The notes beneath the pieces are model-generated. The model saw only the letters and a program-made list of their open reading frames with translations. It did not search any database and was not told the DNA's origin. A stretch of 64,000 bases of DNA from Burkholderia territorii. Its GTDB lineage: Bacteria; Pseudomonadota; Gammaproteobacteria; Burkholderiales; Burkholderiaceae. The stretch spans positions 62,001-126,000 of the forward strand of contig NZ_CADFEJ010000006.1 in the NCBI RefSeq assembly GCF_902833055.1, given 5' to 3'. Of this stretch, positions 29,985 to 38,707 are shown piece by piece. Within the stretch, counting starts at the first letter, position 1, and every line of letters begins with the position of its first letter. A program made the position numbers and the translations under genes.

Positions 29985-30338
29985 TCAGCTGCCGCGATAG
30001 GTGCTGTACGACCACGGCGACACGAGCAGCGGCACGTGGTAGTGCGAGGCGGTGTCGGCAATGCCGAAGCGCAGCACGACGCGGTCGACGAAGCGGGGTT
30101 CGGGCACCTTCACGCCGAGCGACGCGAAGTAGTCGCCGGCATGGAACACGAGTTCGTATTCGCCGGCGGCGAGTGCGGCACCTTCGAGCAGCGGTTCGTC
30201 GCAGCGGCCGTCGCTATTGGTCAGCACGGTCTTGATCGCGCGGCGCGATTCGCCGTCCAGCGCGTAGAGGTCCACCTTGATGGCAGCGCCGGGGCGACCG
30301 TGTGCCGTATCGAGTACGTGGGTAGTGAGCTTTCCCAT
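29985..30338 (-). CDS. uraH: 5-Hydroxyisourate hydrolase
   Basis: 117 residues from the ATG (MGKLTTHVLDTAHGRPGAA). Transthyretin-like fold; second step of urate breakdown. Active-site signatures: the N-terminal TTHVLD His, the R in DGRCDEPLL, and the C-terminal motif YHVPLLVSPWSYSTYRGS, whose YRGS ending marks HIU hydrolases rather than transthyretins. No signal peptide. It is the first gene of the leftward uraH-puuD unit. Confidence 0.96.
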   Translation of the reverse strand: MGKLTTHVLDTAHGRPGAAIKVDLYALDGESRRAIKTVLTNSDGRCDEPLLEGAALAAGEYELVFHAGDYFASLGVKVPEPRFVDRVVLRFGIADTASHYHVPLLVSPWSYSTYRGS

Positions 30339-30848
30339 TCGCAATTGTCCTTGTGTGAATGCGAGGTTCGGCGGCGACTCGATCCATTGACTGTGCGGCG
30401 GATCGAGGCTCCACGTCACGTGGCTACATACCCGTCGGCGAGATTGAAGCGAGCGCCGTGCAGGCATTGTAAAAAGGTTCCCCGCGCGAATGCGGGCGCG
30501 ATATCAAAGATAATGCGCCGCGCATGAACCGCTGTCGACGCCCGGCCGGGAACGGCCGGCGGCCCGGAATTCCGGCGCCCGCCCGGGCCGCGCGCGGCGT
30601 ACCATATCGAAACCGTGAAGTGCGGTATTCCGGATCGCGCATTGTGCGTTGCGCGCACTTGGGCGATGCTCCGGCCGTGCGCGTCGGGCGTCGGTCCGCG
30701 CGTACCCCGAAGACGGCATTCACGCCGGGTAACCGGGCCAGCGCGTTCGAACGGACGCAGGCACCGGGGCGTGCCGCGAATCAGCGTTCGAACGGCCTTG
30801 TGACGGCCTCCGGGAGCGGCTCCCGGGGGCAGACGACGCGGAGAACGC
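30339..30848. other. 510-bp divergent intergenic region, no gene seen
   Basis: Separates uraH (leftward) from the 8-oxoguanine deaminase gene (rightward) and must hold both promoters. The longer open frames are Arg/Pro-rich and look non-coding. It holds a perfect palindrome CCGGAATTCCGG (30564-30575) and a CGGGAGC/GCTCCCG hairpin shortly before the deaminase start. I find no TTGTCAACAA-type site like those upstream of the cluster's GntR gene. Confidence 0.5.
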
Positions 30849-32261
30849 ATGAACCTCGAGCAGCACGCCGGCGCACGCGCGCCGCACCCATCCTCATCCC
30901 GCCCGAAAACCTTGCTGGTCAAGCACGCCGACGTGCTCGTGACCATGGACGACACGCGCCGCGAATTGCGCGATGCGGGGCTCTATATCGAAGACAACCG
31001 GATCGTCGCGGTCGGCCCGAGCGCCGAGCTGCCCGATACCGCGGACGAAGTGCTCGACCTGCGCGGCCACCTCGTGATCCCGGGGCTCGTGAACACGCAT
31101 CACCACATGTACCAGAGCCTCACCCGCGCGGTGCCGGCCGCGCAGAACGCCGAGCTGTTCGGCTGGCTCACGAACCTGTACCGGATCTGGGCGCACCTGA
31201 CGCCCGAGATGATCGAGGTGTCGACGCTGACCGCGATGGCCGAACTGCTGCAGTCGGGCTGCACGACGTCGAGCGACCATCTGTACATCTATCCGAACGG
31301 CAGCCGGCTCGACGACAGCATCGGCGCCGCGCAGCGAATCGGCATGCGCTTTCACGCGAGCCGCGGCGCGATGAGCGTCGGCCAGCGCGACGGCGGGCTG
31401 CCGCCCGATTCCGTCGTCGAGCGCGAGCCCGACATCCTGCGCGACGCGCAGCGCCTGATCGAGACCTATCACGACGAAGGCCGCTACGCGATGCTGCGGG
31501 TGGTGGTCGCGCCGTGCTCGCCGTTCTCGGTGAGTCGCGGCCTGATGCGCGACGCGGCCGTGCTGGCGCGCGATTACGGCGTGTCGCTGCACACGCACCT
31601 GGCCGAGAACTTCAACGACATCGCGTACAGCCGCGAGAAGTTCGGGATGACGCCTGCCGAATACGCGGAGGATCTCGGGTGGGTCGGCCATGACGTATGG
31701 CACGCACACTGCGTTCAGCTCGACGAGGCGGGCATCGGCCTGTTCGCGCGCACCGGCACCGGCGTCGCGCATTGTCCGTGTTCGAACATGCGGCTCGCGT
31801 CCGGCATCGCGCCCGTGAAGAAGATGCGTCTCGCAGGTGTGCCGGTCGGGCTCGGCGTCGACGGTTCCGCGTCGAACGACGGCGCGCAGATGGTCGCCGA
31901 AGTGCGGCAGGCGCTGCTGCTGCAGCGGGTGGGTTTCGGGCCGGACGCGATGACCGCGCGCGAGGCACTGGAGATCGCGACGCTGGGCGGCGCGAAGGTG
32001 CTGAACCGCGACGACATCGGCGCGCTGAAGCCCGGCATGGCCGCGGACTTCGCCGCATTCGACCTGCGCCAGCCGCTGTTCGCGGGCGCGCTGCACGATC
32101 CGGTCGCGGCGCTCGTGTTCTGCGCGCCGTCGCAGACGGCGTACACGGTGGTGAACGGAAAGGTGGTGGTGCGGGAAGGGCGGCTTGCGACGCTCGATTT
32201 GCCGCCGGTCATCGAACGTCACAACGCGCTGGCGCGCTCGCTGGTGGAGGCGTCGCGCTGA
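30849..32261 (+). CDS. 8-Oxoguanine deaminase (ATZ/TRZ-type amidohydrolase)
   Basis: 470 residues, amidohydrolase superfamily. Metal-site motifs: VNTHHHMYQSLTRA (about 84-97), SLHTHLAEN (about 250), DVWHAHCVQLD (about 285) and GLGVDGSASND (about 335). The sequence near GCTTSSDHLYIYPNG matches enzymes shown to deaminate 8-oxoguanine to urate. Urate is the substrate of PuuD encoded next door, so the gene would feed oxidised guanine into the same pathway. The first ~20 residues are a variable extension. Some related proteins are annotated as hydroxydechloroatrazine hydrolases. Confidence 0.85.
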   Translation: MNLEQHAGARAPHPSSSRPKTLLVKHADVLVTMDDTRRELRDAGLYIEDNRIVAVGPSAELPDTADEVLDLRGHLVIPGLVNTHHHMYQSLTRAVPAAQNAELFGWLTNLYRIWAHLTPEMIEVSTLTAMAELLQSGCTTSSDHLYIYPNGSRLDDSIGAAQRIGMRFHASRGAMSVGQRDGGLPPDSVVEREPDILRDAQRLIETYHDEGRYAMLRVVVAPCSPFSVSRGLMRDAAVLARDYGVSLHTHLAENFNDIAYSREKFGMTPAEYAEDLGWVGHDVWHAHCVQLDEAGIGLFARTGTGVAHCPCSNMRLASGIAPVKKMRLAGVPVGLGVDGSASNDGAQMVAEVRQALLLQRVGFGPDAMTAREALEIATLGGAKVLNRDDIGALKPGMAADFAAFDLRQPLFAGALHDPVAALVFCAPSQTAYTVVNGKVVVREGRLATLDLPPVIERHNALARSLVEASR

Positions 32262-32388
32262 CGCGTCGATGGGACGGTCACGCCGCGTGCCGCGGATCGG
32301 GCGCGCGGCGGCGGGCGTGGCCGCCGCACGCCGCGCATCGCACCGGGCCGCGCTGCAACGGCGCGACCGCCGCGCGCGTGCTGCGCGA

Positions 32389-33318
32389 TTACGCCTCGAT
32401 CAGCGTGCGGGTTGCTTCGGCGACGAGGCCGCGCAGCCAGCGCACTTCGTCCGAGTAGTGGCAGCGTTCGTGCCACAGCTGGTAGTACTGCATCGGCGGG
32501 AAGTCGAGCGGTGCCGGCACGACCGACAGCGGCAGGAACTTCGCGTAGTGATCGGCGAACAGGCGCGTCGTCGTGAAGATCAGGTCGGACTTCACCAGCA
32601 CGTACGGCGCGAGGTTGAAGTACGGCAGCGTGACGACCACGTGACGCTTGAGCCGTTCGCGCGCGAGATGCACGTCGATCGCGCCGCGCTGGCCGACGGA
32701 GTACGGCGTGGGCGCGAGATGCGGCGCGTTCAGATACTGGTCGAGCGTGAGCCCGCCGCGCTTCGCGAACGGATGCGTGTTGCTCATCAGGCAGACGATT
32801 TCGTCGACGAACAGGTTCGACAGGTGCAGCTGCTCGGGCGGCTCCGGCCAGTTGCCGACGACGATGTCGAGCTTGCCGTCTTCGAGCGCGAGCTCGTAGT
32901 CGAATGCGGGGCCGAGCGAGTGAAACTCGAGCGTTGCGTTCGGTGCCGCCTGGCGGAAGCGCTCGACGACGGTCGGCACGAACAGCACGTTCAGATAGTC
33001 GGGGCAGCCGATCCGGTAGCAGCGGATCGACGTGGCCGGGTCGAAATTGTGCTGCTGGAACTTGATGCGCTCGATTTCGCGCAGTGCGTTCTGTACCGGC
33101 TCGAGCAGGCGCAATCCGTATTCGGTCGGGACCATGCCGGACTTGCCGCGCACGAGCAGCGGGTCGCCGGTGATGTCGCGCAGGCGCCGCAGCGCGGCGC
33201 TGATCGCCGGTTGCGACTGGTTCAGTTTGACGGCCGCGCGCGTGACGCTGCGCTCCATCAACAAGGTGTGCAAGACGCGCAAGAGGTACGTGTCGATCGC
33301 CTCGCGTTGCTGACTCAT
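32389..33318 (-). CDS. LysR-family transcriptional regulator
   Basis: 309 residues. HTH at about 20-60: TYLLRVLHTLLMERSVTRAAVKLNQSQPAISAALRRLRDITGD. This is followed by the LysR substrate-binding domain (about 95-300) beginning IRCYRIGCPDYLNVLFVP. It converges on the 8-oxoguanine deaminase gene, 128 bp away. Upstream, the 33319-33385 stretch is AT-rich for this genome and repeats TATATGG twice 31 bp apart, which may be promoter or LysR contacts. The target is unknown: a regulator of the purine genes or of the adjoining dodecin region. Confidence 0.9.
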   Translation of the reverse strand: MSQQREAIDTYLLRVLHTLLMERSVTRAAVKLNQSQPAISAALRRLRDITGDPLLVRGKSGMVPTEYGLRLLEPVQNALREIERIKFQQHNFDPATSIRCYRIGCPDYLNVLFVPTVVERFRQAAPNATLEFHSLGPAFDYELALEDGKLDIVVGNWPEPPEQLHLSNLFVDEIVCLMSNTHPFAKRGGLTLDQYLNAPHLAPTPYSVGQRGAIDVHLARERLKRHVVVTLPYFNLAPYVLVKSDLIFTTTRLFADHYAKFLPLSVVPAPLDFPPMQYYQLWHERCHYSDEVRWLRGLVAEATRTLIEA

Positions 33319-33541
33319 GATTTCTCCAGTTTATATGGCTGGGCTGATCGAGGGGTGCTGTGGGTATATGGTTTTTAATATGAACGAAAGTCAGCGTCAA
33401 GAGATGGATACCCGCAGACGACCGCCGGCCGGGCCTTGCGAAGGACGCGAACGGACGGAGGCGGGTGGGCGCGGCACCGCGCGGATGCGCATTGCACGCA
33501 TCCGTTGGCCCCGCACCGCGCGTGAAGGTGAAGCGCGTGCG

Positions 33542-33751
33542 TCAGTCGTCGATGCGCATGCCGACTTTCAGCGTGACCTGCCAGTGGATGACCTGGTCGC
33601 CTTCGATGTGGCCGCGCGTTTCGGTGACCTGGAACCAGTGCAGGTTGTGCAGCGTCTTGCCGGCTTTCGAAATCGCGTTGCGGATGGCGTCGTCGCAAGA
33701 CTGCCGCGATGAGCCGGTCAGTTCGATCAGCTTGTAGACGTGGTCGCTCAT
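33542..33751 (-). CDS. Dodecin (flavin-binding dodecameric protein)
   Basis: 69 residues, beginning [31 protein letters not shown] and containing [16 protein letters not shown], the dodecin signature in which the Trp stacks on the flavin ring. Dodecins store or buffer flavins in a 12-subunit shell. A hairpin without a T run (33482-33504) lies downstream. The start is 135 bp from a divergent dehydrogenase gene. Confidence 0.92.
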   Translation of the reverse strand: MSDHVYKLIELTGSSRQSCDDAIRNAISKAGKTLHNLHWFQVTETRGHIEGDQVIHWQVTLKVGMRIDD

Positions 33752-33886
33752 GATGCGCTCCCTGGAATGTCGGTATGTGCGGCCGGCGCAAGCGGCGGGC
33801 CCGAGGCGGCACCGCGCGTGTCCGGCTTCTTGAGTGATAGGTATGATGGGCGGCAAGTGCAACCCCAATTGGAGGCGAGAAACATC

Positions 33887-34780
33887 GTGGAAGTCGGATT
33901 TTGCGGACCGGGATTGATGGGCGCGCCGATGATTCGGCATCTGCTGGCGGCGGGCCATCGGGTCAGCGTATGGAACCGGACGCGCGGCAAGGCAGAGGCG
34001 CTCGAAAAAGACGGTGCACAGGTGGTCGACACGCCGCGCGAACTGGCCGAGCGCGTCGACACGGTGTTCGTTTGCGTGCTTGACGGTCGCGCGGTCGGCG
34101 ACGTCGTGTTCGGCGAGCACGGGCTTCTTGCCGGCGATGCGAATGCGCGGCGCCTGAAGCGCATCGTCGATCATTCGAGCATTCCGCCGGCCGCGACGCG
34201 CGACTATGCGGCGCGCGCGGCCACGCTCGGCGTCGGCTGGATCGACGCGCCGGTGTCGGGCGGCGTGCCCGGCGCGCAGGCCGGCACGCTCGCGGTGATG
34301 GCGGGTGGCGGCGCGGCGGATCTCGACGCGGTGCGGCCGCTGATCGACACGTATGCGTCGCGCATCACGCACATGGGCGATGCGGGCGCGGGCCAGACCG
34401 CGAAACTCTGCAACCAGGCGATCGTTACCGCGACGGTGACCGCGATCGCGGAAGCGGTCGGCCTCGCGCAGGCGAGCGGCATCGACGCCGCGCGGCTCGC
34501 CGATGCGCTGGCCGGCGGGTGGGCCGATTCGGTGCTGCTGCAGACGTTCGTGCCGCGCATGACGTCAGGCGGTCACCCGCCGATCGGCGCGCTGAGTACG
34601 TTCCAGAAGGACGTCGACGCGATCGCCGACGCCGCACGCGACACGGGCGCGGTGATGCCCGTATCGGCCACGGTGCAGCAGGTGCTTCGGCTGGGCGCCG
34701 CGCAAGGGCTCGCCGGTGCCGATTTCGCCGCGTTCATCGACATCGTCCGGCCCGGCAACGGACGTGCGGCGGCGCAGTAA
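33887..34780 (+). CDS. NAD(P)-binding beta-hydroxyacid dehydrogenase (GarR/HIBADH family)
   Basis: 297 residues from a GTG, with GGAGG 11 bases upstream. Rossmann motif [32 protein letters not shown] at the start (GxGxxG variant GPGLMG). Substrate motif [23 protein letters not shown] (about 117-139), and catalytic Lys in [14 protein letters not shown] (about 171). The family includes tartronate semialdehyde reductase and 3-hydroxyisobutyrate dehydrogenase. The first would follow glyoxylate from allantoin, but gcl and hyi are not nearby, so substrate is open. Confidence 0.82.
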   Translation: MEVGFCGPGLMGAPMIRHLLAAGHRVSVWNRTRGKAEALEKDGAQVVDTPRELAERVDTVFVCVLDGRAVGDVVFGEHGLLAGDANARRLKRIVDHSSIPPAATRDYAARAATLGVGWIDAPVSGGVPGAQAGTLAVMAGGGAADLDAVRPLIDTYASRITHMGDAGAGQTAKLCNQAIVTATVTAIAEAVGLAQASGIDAARLADALAGGWADSVLLQTFVPRMTSGGHPPIGALSTFQKDVDAIADAARDTGAVMPVSATVQQVLRLGAAQGLAGADFAAFIDIVRPGNGRAAAQ

Positions 34781-34857
34781 GCATGCGGCGACGCTGAAGC
34801 GGGAAGCCTGAATGGCCGATGGGCCGCTGCGAGGCGGCCCATCGTGTCGGTGTCGGT

Positions 34858-35304
34858 TCAGCCGAGCGAGCGCGGTGTCGTGTCGCCGGCGTTCTGGCGT
34901 CCGAGGCCGCCGCGCAGGCTGGCCTTCGTGCCTGCACCAAATTCGGGCAGGATGCGTGCCCGGGCGCGGCTTGCGAACACGAGGAAGCCGAAGCCGTTCG
35001 CCTCGTACCAGTACCCGCCGTTCTCGAGGCCGTCGAGCGGCTGTTCGAGTGCGTTGGCGATCGATTCGATACAGCGCTTGCGCAGTTCGGCGATGGCCGG
35101 ATAGGGCGGCTGTGCGCCGCGCACACTGCACAGGAGCACGTCGAGGCCGGGCAGCACATGCGCATAGAGGACGGGCTCGTCCTGCGCGCGAGCGCGGGCA
35201 ATCTTGGTGTCGAGTTGCGCGAACGGTTTCGAGTGGCGCAATACCGCGAGGAACGACTCCTGGCCGTCCTGTTGCGCACGTCGACGTTTTTTCGGGAAGG
35301 ACAT
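34858..35304 (-). CDS. Conserved hypothetical protein
   Basis: 148 residues from the ATG (MSFPKKRRRAQQDG), which has a GAGGCGAG site upstream; a longer frame would add 18 residues. Basic N-terminus, then FLAVLRHSKPFAQLDTKIARA, VLYAHVLPGLDVLLCSVRGA and CIESIANALEQPLDGLENGGYWYEANGFGFLVFASRARA. A disordered Gly/Arg-rich tail follows. No signal peptide or TM segment. I do not recognise a family. It is flanked by the dehydrogenase (convergent) and mscL. Confidence 0.65.
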   Translation of the reverse strand: MSFPKKRRRAQQDGQESFLAVLRHSKPFAQLDTKIARARAQDEPVLYAHVLPGLDVLLCSVRGAQPPYPAIAELRKRCIESIANALEQPLDGLENGGYWYEANGFGFLVFASRARARILPEFGAGTKASLRGGLGRQNAGDTTPRSLG

Positions 35305-35635
35305 AAACACTCGCCTCAAAAACAATTGCAAGAAATGCGGCACTTTCATGCGACCCACTCCCGGCTATGTACGCCGCATGTCGATCCTTTATAGCACACG
35401 AAAATGCTGCACTCGCGCGGTACGACGATCAATGTCTCCCGTCGACCCGCTTGCCACGATGATCGACACAGCCAGCGTCTTGGCGCCCGTACTGTCGTTT
35501 AGTCTCCATCATAGACCTGCTTTTCCCGCGCGTGCATTCGCGCGTCACAAAAAAGTGCGATGGGCCACGCGCGGCACGCGCCCATGAAAAAGGCCCGCAC
35601 TTGGCGGGCCCGGCGGATGCTGCGTGGCGCGAAGC
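35305..35635. other. Intergenic 331 bp, no gene seen
   Basis: Upstream region of the hypothetical gene and downstream region of mscL. Apart from the mscL terminator at 35587-35610, I see no ORF with coding character or other structure. Confidence 0.5.
35587..35610 (-). terminator. Rho-independent terminator of mscL
   Basis: GGCCCGC (35592-35598) and GCGGGCC (35604-35610), with the A run at 35587-35591 giving a T tail on the minus strand. Confidence 0.85.
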
Positions 35636-36067
35636 TCAGCGCTGCTTGAGCGAATCGCGGATCTCGCGCAGCAGCACGATGTCTTCCGGCGTCGCGGCCG
35701 GCGCGGCTTCTTCCGGCTTGCGCAGCTTGTTGATGAATTTCACCATCAGGAAGATGATGAACGCGAGGATCACGAAATTGATCGCCACGGTGATGAACGA
35801 GCCGTAGCCGAATGCGGCCACGCCCGCGGCCTGCAGGTCCTTGAACGAATCGGGATTACCCTTGAACGACGGAGGGATGGTGCCGAGCAGAACGAACTTG
35901 TTCGAGAAATCCAGACCGCCCGTCAGCACGCCGATGACCGGCATGATGAGGTCTTTCACGACCGAGTCGACGATCTTCGAGAATGCGCCACCGATGATCA
36001 CGCCGACGGCGAGATCCATCACGTTGCCTTTGACGGCGAACTCCTTGAATTCCTTGATTATGCTCAT
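35636..36067 (-). CDS. mscL: Large-conductance mechanosensitive channel MscL
   Basis: 143 residues from the ATG ([43 protein letters not shown]), the exact MscL N-terminus with TM1 carrying the Gly/Ala-lined pore. A periplasmic loop ([18 protein letters not shown]) follows, then TM2 ([25 protein letters not shown]), and a C-terminal helix [26 protein letters not shown]. Length is normal. It forms a homopentameric emergency valve opened by membrane tension in hypo-osmotic shock. Confidence 0.97.
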
Positions 36068-36320
36068 GAGCGGCTTTCTCCTGGTTGGGCGAGGGGAGGC
36101 GTGCCGCGACGCGCAGGGCTGCGAAGCGTCTGACGGGTCGGAGGGGGATCGGAGGCACGCCGATGGCCGCATGATAGCGAACGTGCCCCATTGCCGGTAG
36201 CCCATCTTGAAATGATTAACAAATCGCGGACGGGTCGGCGAGCGCGGAATTGAAAGGAAGCGCGGTGCGACGGGGCGGGCGTGGCGCGATGCGATGCGTC
36301 CATGCCCGCGTGTGCAATGC

Positions 36321-37511
36321 TCAGGTGTTGTCGTCGGTCCAGCCGTCGTCGTTGCTGCCGAGATCGACGCCGCCGCCGCTGTTGCCGTCGCTCCAGTTCG
36401 AGTCGTCGCCGCGGCCGAGGTCGAAGCCCGGCTCGTTGTTTTCCTGGCGTCGGCGCTGGTCGTCGACGATCACGTCGCGTTCGACCACGCGTTCGCGCCC
36501 GCCGGACATCGCCTCGCCGAGCAGCACGCCGGTCAGCAGGCCACCCATCCCGCCGCCGAAGCCGCCGCCTTGCTGGATCACGACGGGCGGCTGCTGTTGC
36601 GGATACGGTTGCGGCGGATAAGGCTGTTGCGGGTACGGTTGCTGCTGATATGGCTGGCCTTGCGCGCCGGTCACGCGATCGGCTTCCTGCGCGTACACGG
36701 AGCCGCTGCCGTTCGCGGGCGCCGCGGGTTGCGCGCTCGGATCGGGGCGGCCTTCGACGCGCGCCTTCACGCTCGCGTGTCGCTGTTCGAGTTCGTCGAC
36801 GCGATACGGCGGCACGGGATTCTTGCCGTTCGACAGTGCTTCGACGAGCGTGCGTGCGTCGGTCTCGATGCCTTCGATTTCGCTGACGAGCGCGGCGGCG
36901 CCCGGCGCCGTCGACAGCTTCGCGTCGAGCTTCAGCGGACGGATGTCGTTCAGCACGTCGGTCGCGCGCTTCAATTGCGTGCGGCGTTCGTCGTCGGCAC
37001 GACCGTCTCCGGCCGAGCGCGCGCGTCGCAACGTCCAGCGCAGCACCAGCGCGACGATCGCGACGATCAGGCCGAGGCCGATCCACATGCCGGTCGACGG
37101 ACCGTGTTTCGCGACCGGCGCGGCAGGGGCCAGCGACGACTGCAGCGAACCGCTCTGCGTGGCAGACGGTGCGTTGCCGCTCGTGCGCGCGGCGTCCGCG
37201 CGGATGCGCGATTCGGTCTGCGCGAAACGCGACGCGTCGGTGAAGCGCAGTTGCGGGTCGAGCGACTTCGCCTTCTGCAGTTGCGCGAGCGCGTCGGACG
37301 CGCGGCCTTCGCGGTCCAGCACCTGCGCGTACAAATAGCGCGCATGCGCGTTGTTCGGGTGGGCGTCGATGACTTGCGACAGCTGCGTGTCGGCTTGCTG
37401 CCAGTTGCGCTGCGCGATCGATTGCTCGACCTGCTGCAGCGACGGGACCGCGAACGCGGCGGACGACAGCAGCATCAGCGAGAGGCCGAGAGCGGCGAGA
37501 GATTTCTTCAT
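36321..37511 (-). CDS. TPR protein with signal peptide, single TM helix and PYPQQ repeats
   Basis: 396 residues. Signal peptide [21 protein letters not shown]. Two TPR-like units (about 25-95: [35 protein letters not shown] and [18 protein letters not shown]). A TM helix at about 140-160 ([20 protein letters not shown]) is followed by a helical region. PYPQQ-type repeats (about 290-315) are followed by a Gly-rich stretch with [16 protein letters not shown], and a DDGWTDDN acidic end. It lies 78 bp downstream of the PspA-like gene, likely in the same operon. It resembles membrane-stress accessory proteins; function is not known. Confidence 0.75.
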
Positions 37512-37589
37512 GGTCGAACCGGGCGCGAGCGCCCGTCTCCTGACGATCGGTGCGCGCCGCAGGCCCGGCGGGCCGCGGCGCGGTGGCCG

Positions 37590-38270
37590 TTACTGCGCGG
37601 GCGTGTCGAGCTGCTTCTTCAGCGCGGCGAGGCGGTCCTCCACCGACGGGCCCTTGTTCAGCGCGGCGAGCTTGTCGTCGAGCGCCTTGCCGCTCGACGT
37701 GTCGGCCGAATTGAGGCGCGCGTCCGAGCGGGCGTTCTGCAGCGCGACCTTGTCCTCGAGCTTCTGGAAATCCTCGGACAGGTTCTTGCCGCCGATGCCG
37801 CCCAGCGCGCTGGCTGCGACGTCCTTCGCCTGCGCGATTTCCTGCTTCGCCTGCAGGATGTTCGAGCGTGCGTTCAGATCGTTGCGGCGCTGACGCATGT
37901 CGGCGATCTGCCCCTTCAGCTTGTCGACCGACGGCTCGAGCGTCGCCAGCTCGGCCGCGAGCGCATCGCGCTCGGCTTCGGCGTTCGCCTGCGCGGCGAG
38001 CGCCTCGCGTGCGAGCGCTTCGTCGCCGGCCTGCAGCGCGCGCTTCGCGCCGTCCTCGTACTTCTTCACCTTGTCGTCGGCCGCGTCGCGCTTGCTGCGC
38101 TGGGTCGCGACCTGTGCTTCGATCTCGATCAGCGAATTCTCGGCACGGCCGATGCTGTCGTCGAGCTCCCGCACGATCTGCCGTGCGTCGCGCGACGGAT
38201 CCTGTACCGAGTCGGCCGCGTCGTTCAGCAGGCCTTTGATCGTGCGCGAAACAGAGTCGAAAAGCGACAT
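37590..38270 (-). CDS. PspA/IM30-family membrane-stress protein
   Basis: 226 residues from the ATG (MSLFDSVSRTIKGLLNDAADS), with GAGGATTTC just upstream. Almost entirely coiled coil: VRELDDSIGRAENSLIEIEAQVATQRSKRDAADDKVKKYEDGA, then a long ALAAEL/AEAERDAL segment, and a C-terminal KALDDKLAALNKG end. PspA/IM30 proteins form ESCRT-III-like polymers on stressed membranes. The classic partners PspBC and the sigma-54 activator PspF are absent; instead the TPR protein is downstream and PBP1A is divergent. Confidence 0.85.
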   Translation of the reverse strand: MSLFDSVSRTIKGLLNDAADSVQDPSRDARQIVRELDDSIGRAENSLIEIEAQVATQRSKRDAADDKVKKYEDGAKRALQAGDEALAREALAAQANAEAERDALAAELATLEPSVDKLKGQIADMRQRRNDLNARSNILQAKQEIAQAKDVAASALGGIGGKNLSEDFQKLEDKVALQNARSDARLNSADTSSGKALDDKLAALNKGPSVEDRLAALKKQLDTPAQ

Positions 38271-38707
38271 GAAATCCTCCGTGGTTAAAAGGTGCCGCGT
38301 GGGCGGCAAGGCCCGTCGCGAATCCGTTCCGACCCGCGCGAGCTCGCGGATATTACACCGCCGGCCCCTTAAATACGGCTTAAGTGCGCGAGTTCAAGCG
38401 CCATGCGCGTGCGGATGCCGACCTTTCGTATCTGAAAGAAATGCCGCGGCACGCAGCGGGTTGCGAGTCCATGATAGGCGGAGCATGGCGCGAATACGTT
38501 CCGCAATTCACGCTCGTGCGGGAATTTTTACAAAAAATCGCGAAGCCGGCCGGACGATTTCATTAAAATGCGCTGTCACGTCGCGGGAACGGATCGCCGC
38601 GCGGCGGGGTCTGTCGACGTGACAGTTGCCACGATGCACCCACTCTGACTCATCCGCTTGCATTTTCCGCATGCGTCCGAGGGCGCCACGCCGCCCGCCA
38701 TTCCGAC
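38271..38707. other. 437-bp divergent intergenic region, no gene seen
   Basis: Between the PspA-like gene and the PBP1A gene, holding both promoters. A TAAAAT (38564-38569) could be a -10 for PBP1A, but no convincing -35 stands at the right distance. Short open frames in the stretch do not look coding. Confidence 0.4.

Noticed and set aside
30541..30600. GC-rich palindromes in the uraH/8-oxoguanine deaminase intergenic region
   Set aside because: CCGGAATTCCGG and CCCGGCCGGG are plausible by chance at this base composition, with no matching site elsewhere.
33482..33504. Hairpin after dodecin
   Set aside because: 8-bp stem without a T run on the minus strand, so it was not called as a terminator.
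36593..36660. Short tandem repeat in the TPR gene
   Set aside because: It is the in-frame PYPQQ-repeat coding segment of the TPR protein, not a separate DNA repeat or CRISPR.
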